NCBI GenBank assembly: GCA_911728435.2
Contig: OU452212.1
Span: 4,222,563-4,286,562 of the forward strand
DNA from: Apoderus coryli
Taxonomy: Eukaryota; Arthropoda; Insecta; Coleoptera; Attelabidae
DNA length: 64,000 nucleotides
Direction of reading: 5' to 3'
The notes beneath the pieces are model-generated. The model ran no database searches. It worked only from the letters and a program-made list of their open reading frames with translations, and was not told the DNA's origin. Shown here piece after piece: positions 22,233 to 33,299 of the stretch. Within the stretch, counting starts at the first letter, position 1. Each line of letters opens with the position of its first letter. The position numbers and the translations under genes are program-made.

Positions 22233-23450
22233 ATTTCGTTCGATGTTGTCTCTCTGTATACAAACATTCCTATAGAACTTGCCAATGAAATCACCGAAAA
22301 CAAATGGAGTGAAATTAAACAACACACCGACATTCCACTAGAAGATTTTAAAAAAGCAATCAATTTCACATTATCCACAACCTATTTTCATTTCGAAAAC
22401 AACCTATATAAACAGATTGATGGCCTGGCAATGGGAGCATCTATTTCGAGTGTGGTCGCACAAATCGTAATGGAAGACTTAGAGAGTACTCATCTCCGTT
22501 CCATCAAATCTAAGCCTATATTCTTTTTCAGAAATGTCTATGATTACATAGCTTTAATCTCAAAACATAAGGTTAATTACATTAAGGATATATGTTCAAT
22601 TCATATCATCCAAAATTACAATTTACAATGGAAGTTGAAACCAATAGCCAGATCAATTTTCTTGATACTACTCTTGTTAGAATTAACAACAAAATAAAAA
22701 CAAAATGGTATACGAAGCCAACTTGGTCCCAGATATATGTAAATTAAAATTCTTGTCACCTCATCAGTCACAAAAAAAGTGTAATCATTGCTCATTGGGC
22801 TTGCAGATAGAGCGATTAAACTTACGGATCCCCGAATATCGAGAAGAATAGAAGAGAGAATACACAAATTTTATAATGAACACACTAATAACAGTTCTAA
22901 CACAAATAATACAAAAAACTACATGTCACTTCCGTATTTCAAGGGGTTATCTGAAAACATAAAAACTAAATTACAAAAATATAATATCACTGTTTGTCAT
23001 ATAAACAAAAACACCTTAAGATCAAAAATATATAAAAAACTAAAATCCAAAACACCTAAAATGAAAAACACGCACGTTATATATCAAATTGCATGTGAAA
23101 ATTGTGACGGAGTATACATTGGTCAAACGAAGCAACATCTTGAAAAACGGTTAAGAAACCACAGAAACCCCAACATAGGAAGAATGGCATTAAAAAAAAC
23201 ACATAGAAACACATAGCCACGAGTTTGACTTCGAAGCTACGTCCATTTTGGATAAAGAAACAAATAAAAAAAAAGAGAAATGCTAGACATGATACACATA
23301 AAAAAAATAAACACAGTATCAATCATAGAACGACATTCTATATCTTAGTCAAATATATAATAACATTGAACAAGCATAAAAAATGTTTAATACTGCTCTC
23401 GAAAATATCAAAACACTTAGAAATAATTTTGATTTATTGATAAGCGAATC
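22233..23450 (+). pseudogene. Penelope-like element: RT plus GIY-YIG endonuclease, decayed
   Basis: 5'-truncated inside the RT: FDVVSLYTNIPIELANEI starts near 22235, then FENNLYKQIDGLAMGASISS near 22390. The catalytic YVDD is altered to VYDYI near 22537, so polymerase activity is lost. After a frame change near 22600 the text continues as FNSYHPKLQFTMEVETNSQINFL. A separate frame 22788-23216 holds the linker and the GIY-YIG nuclease core GVYIGQTKQHLEKRLRNH near 23110-23160. Further shifted frames give HSHEFDFEATSILDKE and EMLDMIHIKK up to about 23335, the usual C-terminus. RT plus C-terminal GIY-YIG is specific to Penelope-like elements. The terminal region with a ribozyme follows immediately. 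Confidence 0.88.
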
Positions 23451-23710
23451 AAGTAGTTTGATTGCGGAATGGGGAATAAAAGCGGAGTTTTTACTATGTA
23501 CATGTAGATGATACGTGTTTACATGTGTCTACTGTTGTGTATCCTATTGTGCTTAAATGCAGGCCGATATTTGTTGATGGGCAAAGACTATGGTACTCTG
23601 ACGAGCTCATAACAAGAGCGAAACGAATTCGTCAGTATCTGTCGACCCATGCTTCGGTCTGGTTCTATCGAATTAGACTGGGGCCCTGCTAGATTAAACA
23701 AAATTCCTTG
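23451..23710 (+). mobile_element. 3' terminal region (pLTR-like) of the Penelope-like element
   Basis: Non-coding sequence immediately after the GIY-YIG frame. Part of it, about 23580-23655, recurs inverted at 51570-51630 away from any coding sequence, which is expected for Penelope terminal repeats. It contains the hammerhead at 23577-23650. Confidence 0.6.
23577..23650 (+). ncRNA. Hammerhead ribozyme, type I
   Basis: All parts of a self-cleaving hammerhead are present in order. Stem I 5' strand is GGTACT (23592-23597). Core CTGACGA is 23598-23604. Stem II is GCTC (23605-23608) with GAGC (23616-23619) around a 7-nt loop. GAAA is 23620-23623. Stem III is 3 bp with an AATT loop (23623-23632). 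The cleavage triplet GTC is 23631-23633. Stem I 3' strand is AGTATC (23634-23639), six pairs with one G-T. After internal loops stem I continues with GAC/GTC (23586-23588 with 23641-23643) and ATGGG/CCCAT (23577-23581 with 23646-23650). Cleavage is expected after C633. Hammerheads are known in the terminal repeats of Penelope-like elements, which fits its place here. Activity is inferred, not shown. Confidence 0.82.
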
Positions 23711-24423
23711 TGTAGGTAAAACCAGCATTTTAGTCCGCTTTGCCATTAAATTATTTTTCAATGCTCAATTATTTAAACATAATTTACCAATAAAATCGAA
23801 TTCTGTTTTTCTCCCACTACAATAACTAATAGAACTCTCTCCAATGTTCCTCAAACACAGAACGAAAATAAATAGCAGCAGACTCCTTTTCCAGCGTAGG
23901 TACTTATACATACCTACAAACAGCCTGATGGCAAAATCGAAAATGCGAAACTTCATTAAATCACAGTTAATCCGAGTTCAGACACTTGGAAGAACAAATT
24001 GTTGACCGTAACGTGTAATTGAGTTTAAAGTGTTTAGCCTGCCTGTGTGCAATTGGAAAATATCGATTGTCAGTAATTGAATTAAAAATGGGATTATCAG
24101 GGATGGTCGCTCTAGGTATGTATGTACTGCAGGGTTGACTTGTATTATTATTTTAAATAAACCTTAATTTTCAAGCGTTTCCTACGAAACACTTGTTCAA
24201 GAATTAAAGAAAGCCGATGGATGGATGAGGAGATACTGCAGAAACAAAGAAAAAACGAGACATGAATGTATTTAAAAAAATGATACCGAATAAATTATTT
24301 AAAAAATTTCTAAACCGTTCGTATTGATAGCTCCTGCAAAACGTTTAAATATTCAACTTCTTTCTATTTAATATTTTGCCTTATACTTTCCCCACGCAGG
24401 TAAAGTATTGTCAACGCGGTAAA
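23711..24423. other. No gene seen
   Basis: Minus frame 23765-23956 has no motif. Nothing else recognised. Confidence 0.5.
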
Positions 24424-24700
24424 AAAAATTGAGATAAAGACAAATATAACCATTTTGCCCTGACACGACTAAGATCATTTCCAGATGAAAGTCCGTGTGT
24501 CTGTCTGTATTCTTCCACGATAGCGCCTAAACGCTTAAACCAATTGAGCTAAATTTTGGTAGGTATATATGAGTTTGGGGAAATCGTGAGATTAATTAAT
24601 TTTAAGTTAAAATTGCTTTAACCCTGTGATTGATGTGCACACAATCCCAAAATCTTTAAAGAGCAGTAGGGGTCTTGACACCACTTGTGGTAGATCATTT
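24424..24700 (-). repeat. RepA right-half fragment
   Basis: Minus strand contains 'aagcgtttaggcgctatcgt', 'ggaagaatacagacagacac' and 'atctggaaatgatcttagtc', matching the 46960-47190 part of the long RepA copy in the same order. Confidence 0.7.
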
Positions 24701-24804
24701 AACACTTTGGTTTAAACACACATTTTTGGACAATTTAAGTTTAAATAGAATAAAATCTAAGCAGAGATCTCGGCGTTAACTAAAGTCGAAATGCTTTTGC
24801 ATCC

Positions 24805-24892
24805 ATTACTCTCCAAATGCTCCAAGCTGCTTTTATTTTAAGACTGCAGAAATGCCGCAAACAAGGTCGTCAACATTTTGAGCATTTGTTAA
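24805..24892 (+). pseudogene. C-terminal tail of a mariner-like transposase
   Basis: LQKCRKQGRQHFEHLLK followed by TGA near 24890. This short ending is the typical last exon-less tail of DD41D-like transposases (compare GSHFQHLLM at 15592-15616). Only about 25 codons remain. Confidence 0.6.
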
Positions 24893-24909
24893 AATGAATT
24901 TTCTAATTG

Positions 24910-26056
24910 GATTGTGTGAAGAATCGAGCCCGGAGAAGATACAGGATTTCCCAAGCCACGGAACATCGTGGTAACCAATAGCAAAAGAAGTTAGAAGAGC
25001 TAAACACCAAGGACGGTAGTGCCCTGAGGGCCACGAATTTTCAGGTTCCTCCCATCCATGGGGAAAAAGGCAGGATCGTCTAAACGGACCAAGATAAGGC
25101 TGAGCCATTTTCTGACTGCCTTGAAAGGGAGTGTAGGAAGAACGCACATCCCGATGACGAGGAAGGGCATTGCAGGAATCGCAACCATTGTCAACGGCAT
25201 TCTCCGACTGGGATACTTGCCTGCGAGGTCAAAAGAGGTTATAGTAATGATGCTACCGAAACAGGGCCTTCAGAACTCCATATCCATCAGTCTACTAAAC
25301 GCCCTGTCCAAAACAGCAGAACTGGCGCCTTCGCGAGTTATTGGACGAACTAGAGGTCATCGTGACGACCAGTTTGGATTCAAAGCCAACCAAAACACGG
25401 AGCTGCAACTATTAAAACTCATGGAGCACGCAGCGTAAAGACTTAACTGGCCCCAAGCCACAGGAATCCTGTTTCTAGATGTGGCCAGAGCCTTCGATAG
25501 GGTCTGGCATTAAGGACTCACATATAAGATGAACACTCTAGGATCCCCCCACAACCGAAAATAAAACTCGCAGACTCCTACCTACAGGACCGGCAGATTC
25601 GCGTCAAGATAGGAAGGGAGATCTCAGAAAAACGGACCCTTCAGGCCCACATGCGCCGCTCTGAGTTATGTACTCTCCTCATCTCTTCTCCTGAACACCT
25701 TGGCGCTCTACGCAGACGACACCGTTCTGATTGCCCGCAGTCGCAGCGCATAATTGGTAACCAGATACCTTCAACGAGCAGCTGAGAATTTTACCGACTA
25801 GTGTATGAGGTGGAAGACAAAGATTAATGCCGCGAAGAGCACCGTGGTACTCATAAGAAGGAGACAAGTGAGTCCAGACGACTTAGCCAACATCGAAGGC
25901 ACCGACATGCAATGGCAGGACACTGCAAATTACCTTGACGTAACTTTGGACAGATCCTTGTCATGGAGGCCGCACATCGGGAAGAACATCATGTTGAGGC
26001 TCTACCCGGTGATCTGCAGAAAGAGCATGTCCTTACTGGTCAAGCTTCATCTATGC
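24910..26056 (+). pseudogene. Decayed Jockey-like RT, first of two joined copies
   Basis: Several frames interleave. Near 25020-25090 there is RATNFQVPPIHGEKGR, then DKAEPFSDCLE, the pre-RT linker. In another frame ILRLGYLPARSKEVIVMMLP (near 25200) and SLLNALSKTAE, then DDQFGFKANQNTELQLLKLM near 25360. TGILFLDVARAFDRVWH near 25460 carries motif A. ALYADDTVLIARS near 25705 carries the intact YADD. The thumb region with TANYLDVTLDRSLSWRPHI follows near 25930. At least five frameshifts or stops break it. It is GC-richer than its surroundings, as expected for a codon-biased mobile gene, and it stops abruptly near 26056. Confidence 0.85.
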
Positions 26057-26929
26057 TAGTCCAGTATGGGGATACGTAAAGATAGAAGCTGTTATGCAGG
26101 TCGACGGATATTGTCTTTGAGGTAGAGAGCTCTACTATTCGGCCAAAGAAGGCGATGAAGTACCTTGGAGTGTGGATAGGCAGAAGTTTTGGCACGCATA
26201 TCGTCGAGACGACGTGACTGGAAGAGCTATGAGGACAACGGCAATGCTCGCAAGGCTTATGTTAAATATTGATGGCCCGTCAACAATGGAGAGAAGAATG
26301 CTGGCTACCGTCTGCCAGAATGTTCTCCTCTATGCGGCTCCGATCTGGATCGATGTGCTTCGATATGGCAGGTACAGATGTATGATCGAGAGCGTCCATC
26401 GAAGAATGGCCATAAAGGTGTGCTGTGCCTACAGAACGAAGTCCTACAATGCTGTGTGCGTGATTGCTAGCATACCGCCAATAGATCTGCTGGCGAAACA
26501 AAGAAGTGAAGTGAGTGAAGACTGCTAGCGAAATGGCAAACTGCAAGTACCGGGCGCTGGACACATATAATGATCCCCAACATAGAGCCGTGGATAAATA
26601 GGAAATTTGGCGAAGTCAACTATCACCTGACGCAATTCCTCTCCGGGCATGGCGCAATTCAGGGCTACCTGGAACGATTTAAGGGGACCGAAAATTATAG
26701 CTGTTTGTTCTGCGGTGAAATTGATGATGCCGCTCACGGTGTTCTGTACTGCTGCAGATTCGAACGTGAGCGAAATATTTGCAATGCTAGACTGCCCATC
26801 GTGATCTCTGAATTCAATGTTGTTGATCAGATGCTGAGCTCGAGTCAAGGTTGGAGAGATATCGATAGTTTTGTCCGTGTGTGTTTTATGTGTTTCATGT
26901 GTTTGATTTTTTTAGAGTTCTTTCGATAA
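26057..26929 (+). pseudogene. Decayed R1-like non-LTR element, C-terminal part
   Basis: Begins with AMKYLGVWIGRSFGTHIVET near 26155, a position already covered in the preceding copy, so this is a second element and not a continuation. RAMRTTAMLARLMLNIDG and LLYAAPIWIDVLRYG follow in the frame 26172-26528. The next frame has EVNYHLTQFLSGHGAIQGYL and the CCHC knuckle CLFCGEIDDAAHGVLYC (near 26700-26755), diagnostic of R1/I-type C-termini. One frame change separates the two halves. The RT core is absent. Confidence 0.85.
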
Positions 26930-27517
26930 AAGTTGCTTGTTTCACTGCAGTCGTGTGGCTGTTTCAGCCTCTACCTAGAGATCCAGAAGAAGTGATTCTC
27001 AATCTAAAACACTCCAGACTAGGTTATTTGCGAGTGTTATACACACGCCATTGCCACCCCTGCGTTTGCAGCAACATTCTTTCAATGGTTTTTCCATAAC
27101 CCGCATTATTACAAGAGAAACAAACCCCCATGGCGTGTAGTAATGCTTTTTGGATGAAAAGGGTAAAGAGCGGGTGGTTTCTATTGTCCTCGACGCCATC
27201 TATTAAACATGCCTCAGACTGTATATGAATGCCAATTTTTAATTGCCACTGTTACTGCTGCTTTTATTTCTCTGTTTATATTTTTTGCATATTCCATTCC
27301 AGCAAATATGTAGGATTTATAGTGAATTGAGTTGAAGTACTATAATCGTTTTTGTAGTATGTTATTATCAACGGAAAATGAAAATTTAAATGGTCATCAG
27401 GAAAGTTTTTTCCTAATGGAAATTAGCGTTGTGTATTGGAATGTTTATTTATTGCAGCTTTTATATTATTTTAAATGCTTTACTGTAATTAAAGTTTTCT
27501 TTATTTATTAGATACAC
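26930..27517. other. No gene seen
   Basis: Contains possible 3' UTR of the R1-like copy up to about 27230; no tail signal could be fixed. Confidence 0.45.
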
Positions 27518-28200
27518 AATAAAAAATCGGTTGTGTCACCCCAAAACTTTCCTGGCATTATATTGGGTAACGAAACAGAATCTGGAAATGGTCTTAGTCG
27601 TCTCAGGGGACTTCAAAATGGTTATATCTTTAAAAATAAAAATCATATCCCTACATGTCGGTACAACGATGGACGCTACTATACAGGAAGGGACCAATTG
27701 CATTTGCCTCGCCCGGGGCATTAATTCCTCAAGAAATCGCCGGCATATGCTGATTGCCACTATTATAATCTTCTCCCCGTAGACATAAAAAGCTGTCAAT
27801 CAGAGACTGTATTTAAAAAAAAGTTAAAATTCTTCTAGACGAGCAACGCATTCTATAATTTGCAAGAGTTTGCTGCTGTGGTCCAATTTTTCTGACTTGT
27901 GACTTTGTGTGATTTTAGCTGTCTTAATTGTGTTACTTATTGTCTAGAAATTATTGTTGTTGTTCTAATTTTAATTCGGTTTTTGTATGTATCTTTCTTT
28001 GTTGTGTTTTTTAGTTTTACTTGACGTGCCAATGTACTTGATAATGTACCAACTTATGGCTAATAAAGATGATATTAATATATCCGTTTATATCCCAATT
28101 TTTTTAGCGCGTTCAGAATACTTACCCTGGGTCGGGAAAGTAAAAATAAAAACGGCAACGAAGCGACAAAATTGTGTAACCTTTTTCACAGATTTAATAG
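27518..28200 (+). repeat. RepA copy interrupted by a non-LTR insertion
   Basis: Left part 27518-27625 has 'tgtgtcaccccaaaactttc' and 'taacgaaacagaatctggaa' then 'ggtcttagtcgtctcagggg'. Right part 28085-28200 has 'gttcagaatacttaccctgg', 'gtcgggaaagtaaaaataaa' and 'cggcaacgaagcgacaaaat'. The two parts are contiguous in the copy at 40445-40680, so what lies between was inserted later. Confidence 0.7.
27625..28080 (+). pseudogene. Nested 3' end of a non-LTR element
   Basis: Reads PTCRYNDGRYYTGRDQLHLP, then YNLLPVDIKSCQSETVFKKKLKFF in another frame, the usual ending of CR1/Jockey-type RT proteins (NxLP...FKxxLK). It is followed by about 200 bp of 3' UTR and ends 'gctaataaagatgatattaa'. TATATC occurs on both sides and may be the target duplication. 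Everything upstream of the C-terminus is missing by 5' truncation. Confidence 0.65.
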
Positions 28201-28230
28201 ACGAGATGAGTAAGTAACCGTAAAACAGTG

Positions 28231-29237
28231 ATTCAGACTCGATTTGACAGACTTATGTTGCCCACACCAATGCATTTACAAATTTGGGTTGTGTTATAAA
28301 AAAGATTGTCCGCACCAATAAATTTTTTAAATATTTAAGATTTAATTTGTTTGTTTATTTATTAATACAAAACAGTGGCAGCTTAAAATTAATATGATTT
28401 TACTGTTAGTAAAAAATATATTTGTATACAAATTAAGAACGTGAATGAACAAGGCAAAACAACTACTACACTGGCATGACAGATATTGAATTACAAGCCC
28501 CAGTTTTCTAAATAAATAGCGGGTCTCACATCGAAAAAATCTAAATTAACTTTCTTAATTAATACATTTAGTAACAATAAAATATTTATACACATCAAAT
28601 AAAAATAACATCACATTCAAAATTAAGTTTTTGGTTTACTACACAATAACAGAGAATATTGGCTTCACAATTATTTTTGAACTGTATACTTTATGATTAA
28701 ATTATATTGAGACAAATATTAGCGACCTATCTAACCAAACTATCGGAGCTGGCACTTTCTCGATAGGCGTGGTTTCAAAAAGAATTGAAACAGGCGCGCT
28801 CGCTTGCTTACGCATCTGGTCTATTAAATCTGTGCGTGTTCATGATCTTTTCATATCGTATAGTACGTTCATACCTAATACATACATAATAAAAAAAAAT
28901 GTTCACCATTAATTCGGTTATTCTGGGTGGCCGGAATTATGAAATTCAAGCCTTACCCACAGTTCTACGAATTATTTGGGTATAGTTCCCAAGACAACTG
29001 TTTTGCACCAATCAACGGCGACGCTGTCCTGGATCCCCAGAAGTAATAGCGATTGAACAAAGGACTTCTCAATGAGCCCATTAGAGGATATTACAAACGG
29101 TAGGATTTTTACTTCATTTTGTTCATATATTGATTTTGTCTATTTTCTCTGCTTCCGGTTTATTTATGTTATGATCTAGGGGTACAGCCACCTCTAGTAT
29201 AAAGCATATTTTTCCTTTTTTACAGAATAGTACAATG
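28231..29237. other. No gene seen
   Basis: The segment 28700-29100 is less AT-rich and has worn coding-like pieces (for example CPGSPEVIAIEQRTSQ near 29025), but I could not assign them. Confidence 0.4.
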
Positions 29238-29336
29238 TGTGCATTATTTTAAACAGTTTAATAATGTCTGCATTATTTTAAACAGTTTAAAAGAAACAAA
29301 AACTGTTTTTGTTTCTTTTAAACTGTTTAAAATAAT
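29238..29336. repeat. Direct repeat plus 31-bp palindrome
   Basis: 'gcattattttaaacagttta' occurs twice about 29 bases apart. The second copy is part of a near-perfect inverted repeat (about 29274-29303 with 29305-29335) with essentially no loop. Confidence 0.8.
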
Positions 29337-29589
29337 AAAATAAAAAGAAAACATGTTTAAAATACTAATGCACATACCGGGAGGCTCACTAACGCTATCG
29401 ACAAGCTGTATCTCCGAAAGTATTGGTCGTACACATTTTGGAAAAAAAATATTAGCAAAAGTGGCCATGAGAAATTGACCAAAACAGTTTTTAACTTTCA
29501 ATACCTACCACGAGAGGACGCATTTTTAAAAAGAGAACTAAAAACTGAAATATTTAAAAAAACTCAAACGGACCGGTAGGCATTAGGTT

Positions 29590-29790
29590 CTAATCTTACT
29601 TTTAATAATCTACAACTTTATTTCCTAATATTTTGACGTATCCCCTAAAATAAGGGACTTAAATTGGATAATGAGTCGCCGAGATATCACATATTTTCTA
29701 TAACATCATTCTTTTACCTCATCCCGCTTTATTTTAGGTGATACGTCAAAATATTAAGGAATAAAGTTGTAGATTATTAAAAGTAAGATT
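29590..29790. mobile_element. Foldback MITE, 200 bp
   Basis: Arms of about 60 bp: 'aatcttacttttaataatct', 'acaactttatt', then 'aatattttgacgtat', repeated inverted at 29731-29789. The centre is about 80 bp. No frame; target duplication not clear. Confidence 0.8.
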
Positions 29791-29879
29791 CGAAAATGTA
29801 ACATCATCCCCTATATTGTCTAGAATCACACTTATAGAAATTTGGTATATTTTGTCGAAAATTTGTTGAAAGACTATGG

Positions 29880-31695
29880 ACGCAAATTATATTAACTAAG
29901 AAAAAGTCAGAAATGAAAATTGTCGAGTTTTTTTACAGATTTCTGTAAGAAAAAGTCAGATTGATAAAAAAATCAGACTTTTTTTACAGAATTCTGCAAA
30001 AAAAAGTCAGAATACTTAGTCATAATTCTGTAAAAAAAGTCAGTATTGGAAAATTCCGATTTTTTTTTAAAGATTTCTGTAAAAAAAAGTGAGAATGATA
30101 AGAAATTCCGAATTTTTTTACAGAATTCTGCAAAAAATGTCCGAATACCTAGTCATAATTCTGTAAAAAAAGTCAGCATTGAAAAATTCCGAGTTTTTCT
30201 AAAGATTTCTGTAAAAAAAAAGTGAGAATGATAAAAAATTCCGAGTTTTTTACAGAATTCTGCAAAAAAAGTCAGAATACTTAGTCTTAATTCTGTAAAA
30301 AAAGTCAGCATTCAAAAATTCCGAGTTTTTTCAAAGATTTCTGTAAAAAAAGTGAGAATGATAAAAAATTCCGAGTTTTTAACAGTATTCTGCAAAAAAA
30401 GGCAGAATAGTCATCATTCTGTAAAAAAAAATCAAAATAGTCATAATTCTGTAAAAAAAAGTCAGAATTGAAAATTTCCTAGTTTTTTTTTCAAGATTTC
30501 TGTAGAAAAAAGTGAGAATGATAAAAAATTCCGAGTTTTTTTAAAGATTTCTATAAAAAAAAGTTAGAATGATAAAAAATTCCGAGTTTTTTTAAAGATT
30601 TCTATAAAAAAAAGTGAGAATGATAAAAAATTCCGAGTTTTTAACAGTATTCTGCAAAAAAAGTCAGAATAGTCATCATTCTGTAAAAAAAATCAAAATA
30701 GTCATAATTCTGTAAAAAAAAGTCTGAATTGAAAATTTCCTAGTTTTTTTTTCAAGATTTCTGTAGAAAAAAGTGAGAATGATAAAAAATTCCGAGTTTT
30801 TTTAAAGATTTCTATAAAAAAAAGTTAGAATGATAAAAAATTCCGAGTTTTTTTAAAGATTTCTATAAAAAAAAGTGAGAATGATAAAAAATTCCGAGTT
30901 TTTAACAGTATTCTGCAAAAAAAGGCAGAATAGTCATCATTCTGTAAAAAAAAATCAAAATAGTCATAATTCTGTAAAAAAAAGTCAGAATTGAAAATTT
31001 CCTAGTTTTTTTTTCAAGATTTCTGTAGAAAAAAGTGAGAATGATAAAAAATTCCGAGTTTTTTTAAAGATTTCTATAAAAAAAAGTTAGAATGATAAAA
31101 AATTCCGAGTTTTTTTAAAGATTTCTATAAAAAAAAGTGAGAATGATAAAAAATTCCGAGTTTTTAACAGTATTCTGCAAAAAAAGTCAGAATAGTCATC
31201 ATTCTGTAAAAAAAATCAAAATAGTCATAATTCTGTAAAAAAAAGTCTGAATTGAAAATTTCCTAGTTTTTTTTTCAAGATTTCTGTAGAAAAAAGTGAG
31301 AATGATAAAAAATTCCGAGTTTTTTTAAAGATTTCTATAAAAAAAAGTTAGAAAGATAAAAAATTCCGAGTTTTTTTAAAGATTTCTATAAAAAAAAGTG
31401 AGAATGATAAAAAATTCCGAGTTTTTAACAGTATTCTGCAAAAAAAGTCAGAATAGTCATCATTCTGTAAAAAAAAATCAAAATAGTCATAATTCTGTAA
31501 AAAAAGTCAGAATTGAAAATTTCCTAGTTTTTTTTTAAAGATTTCTGTAAAAAAAAGTGAAAATGATAAAAATTCCGAGTTTTTTTAAAGATTTCTATAA
31601 AAAAAAGTTAGAATGATAAAAAATTCCGAGTTTTTTACAGAATTCTGCAAAAAAAGTCAGAATAATAAAAGGTTCCACATTTCCTTACAGAATTC
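29880..31695. repeat. Satellite array with ~261-bp higher-order unit
   Basis: Built from short A-rich/T-rich modules such as 'gtgagaatgataaaaaattc', 'cgagtttttttaaagatttc' and 'acagaattctgcaaaaaa'. The landmark 'gtc(a/t)gaattgaaaatttcct' starts at 30461, 30722, 30984, 31245 and 31506, a 261/262-bp period. Copies 1 and 3 share gtcag and ggcag variants; copies 2 and 4 share gtctg and gtcag, so a two-unit block of about 523 bp has duplicated. The first part (29880-30400) is less regular. Many modules contain acagaattctg, a perfect palindrome able to form hairpins. Confidence 0.93.
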
Positions 31696-33299
31696 TGCAA
31701 AATAATATTTTGTATGGCCCTTCTATACGCTTTCGTAGCTACTATTGCGAATAGGAAAAAATCGAGAAAATTTTCCAATGAGAATTTACCTCACATGTTG
31801 GAATTGACTATAAACAAGATAAACTTTTCGAGCACATTATTCCAAGAACAATCGTAAAACACCTCGTGATATAAAATCGTTATAAAAATTAATTAAATTG
31901 GTGTACAGGCTACAAGAATAAAATGCAACGTGCACACAAAAGTGCAACTACCATATATATAATACTTCCAGAGAAAATACTGCCAGCATCGGCATTTATG
32001 ATTATACTTACCATGGCAGAGCGCGATGGAGTTAAAATTTTACGTGTCTACATTATGTGAATAAGGGCATTGTTTCATCCCTCGCATTTTATGCAAACCC
32101 CTCGTCTATAATGGTTGTGAACATTTGAACAACCTGTCGTGCCGTGCCGTGTCGTTACAACTGCAGCCACATCACCACCCTTGAAAAATATTTGCGAGTG
32201 CGTTAGTAGAAGAGTTCGAAAACCTATTCAAGCTAACACGAGCACCACCACCACCACCGTATGTGAACTTTTCTCAGGCGTATCTGTGTCGTTTCGAATT
32301 GTTGATTTGCAGTTTTTTTTAGATCTTTCGAGTGAAAAAGAGGGGATAAAAGTAGGCTTATTATACATTTAAAGGTTTAAAATGAATAAAAGCTAACCTA
32401 AAAAAATATTCCAGGATTTATAGGTATCGTAATATTACACTTTCTAAGAATTCGTTATTATATGAAGAATATTGAAAAACAGGTTTTAGAACTTCGCCAA
32501 ACCACTGTACCGAACTAAGACTGTTAGCTTTCTCATGAAAGACTTCAAACTAAATTAATCTAACTCCATTACTTGCTATATTACTTAAGGTAATTTGATT
32601 GATTCTATCGCTTGGTGAAGGAAACTATTTAAGTAAATTAAAATCCTTGAAGAAACCATTTTTGGACCTATATATCCATATTACTAACGAATGCAAGTAA
32701 AAGTTAATTCACTAAAGTTTTGACAACTAGCATGCGAATATGGACTGAAAGAACCTGAGAGTCAGTCTAATAGTGCAATGCTAATTTGTTATACCAACGC
32801 TTCAACAGTTTAATAATACCGGACTTTCCAGCGCGCATTTCAAAGGTCATGGCAGGAATTACTAAAAAATGGTCTGCTTCGTTATATCCAGTTGGAGAAG
32901 CATGCTTTGATTACCAGTCGGCACAAGTGGAAATGACAGCTTCCTTTGAGGGTTGACTGCAGACTTTTGTGCTAACAATGAAACGTATGGTTTTTCCTGC
33001 AATTACACGATCATTGTATTGCCTGGAGCTATTTGGATTAGAAAAGTCAAAAGGTGAGTTTTCTATATGTCCCTTTCTTAAATAGTTTTATTAAACCAAG
33101 CCGTATCTGGTTATTTCTTAAGAAGGTTGTAAAAAAGTCACTAATTGACAGGTGTGCGTCTGAGGGCAATGCAGTTTGAAAGAACAGTACTTGTAGAAAC
33201 AAACATGTTTATAGCGTTATTGTCCTAGAGAAGAAAGTTTAATATTTGAGTACTATAGTAAGGAAAAAACTAAGAAGGAGAAATTTCAAGGCAACATAT
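31696..33299. other. No gene seen; locally GC-richer at 31970-32310
   Basis: Frame 32139-32372 is Thr/Ser-rich through a CAC repeat and not convincing. A strong 5' splice-donor-like match (ATG|GTAAGTAT) lies on the minus strand at 32014-32003, without a supporting exon. Confidence 0.4.

Noticed and set aside
22757..22775. CTGATGAGGTGAC on the minus strand as a hammerhead core
   Set aside because: No GAAA at the right distance; it lies in worn Penelope coding sequence.
24833..25200. Minus-strand frames of 104 and 66 codons
   Set aside because: The plus strand carries RT linker sequence here; the minus frames have no motif.
29880..31695. CRISPR-like array
   Set aside because: Units are contiguous without unique spacers and the DNA is eukaryotic; it is a satellite.
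32003..32014. Splice donor of a host gene on the minus strand
   Set aside because: The GTAAGTAT match is good, but no open exon precedes it.
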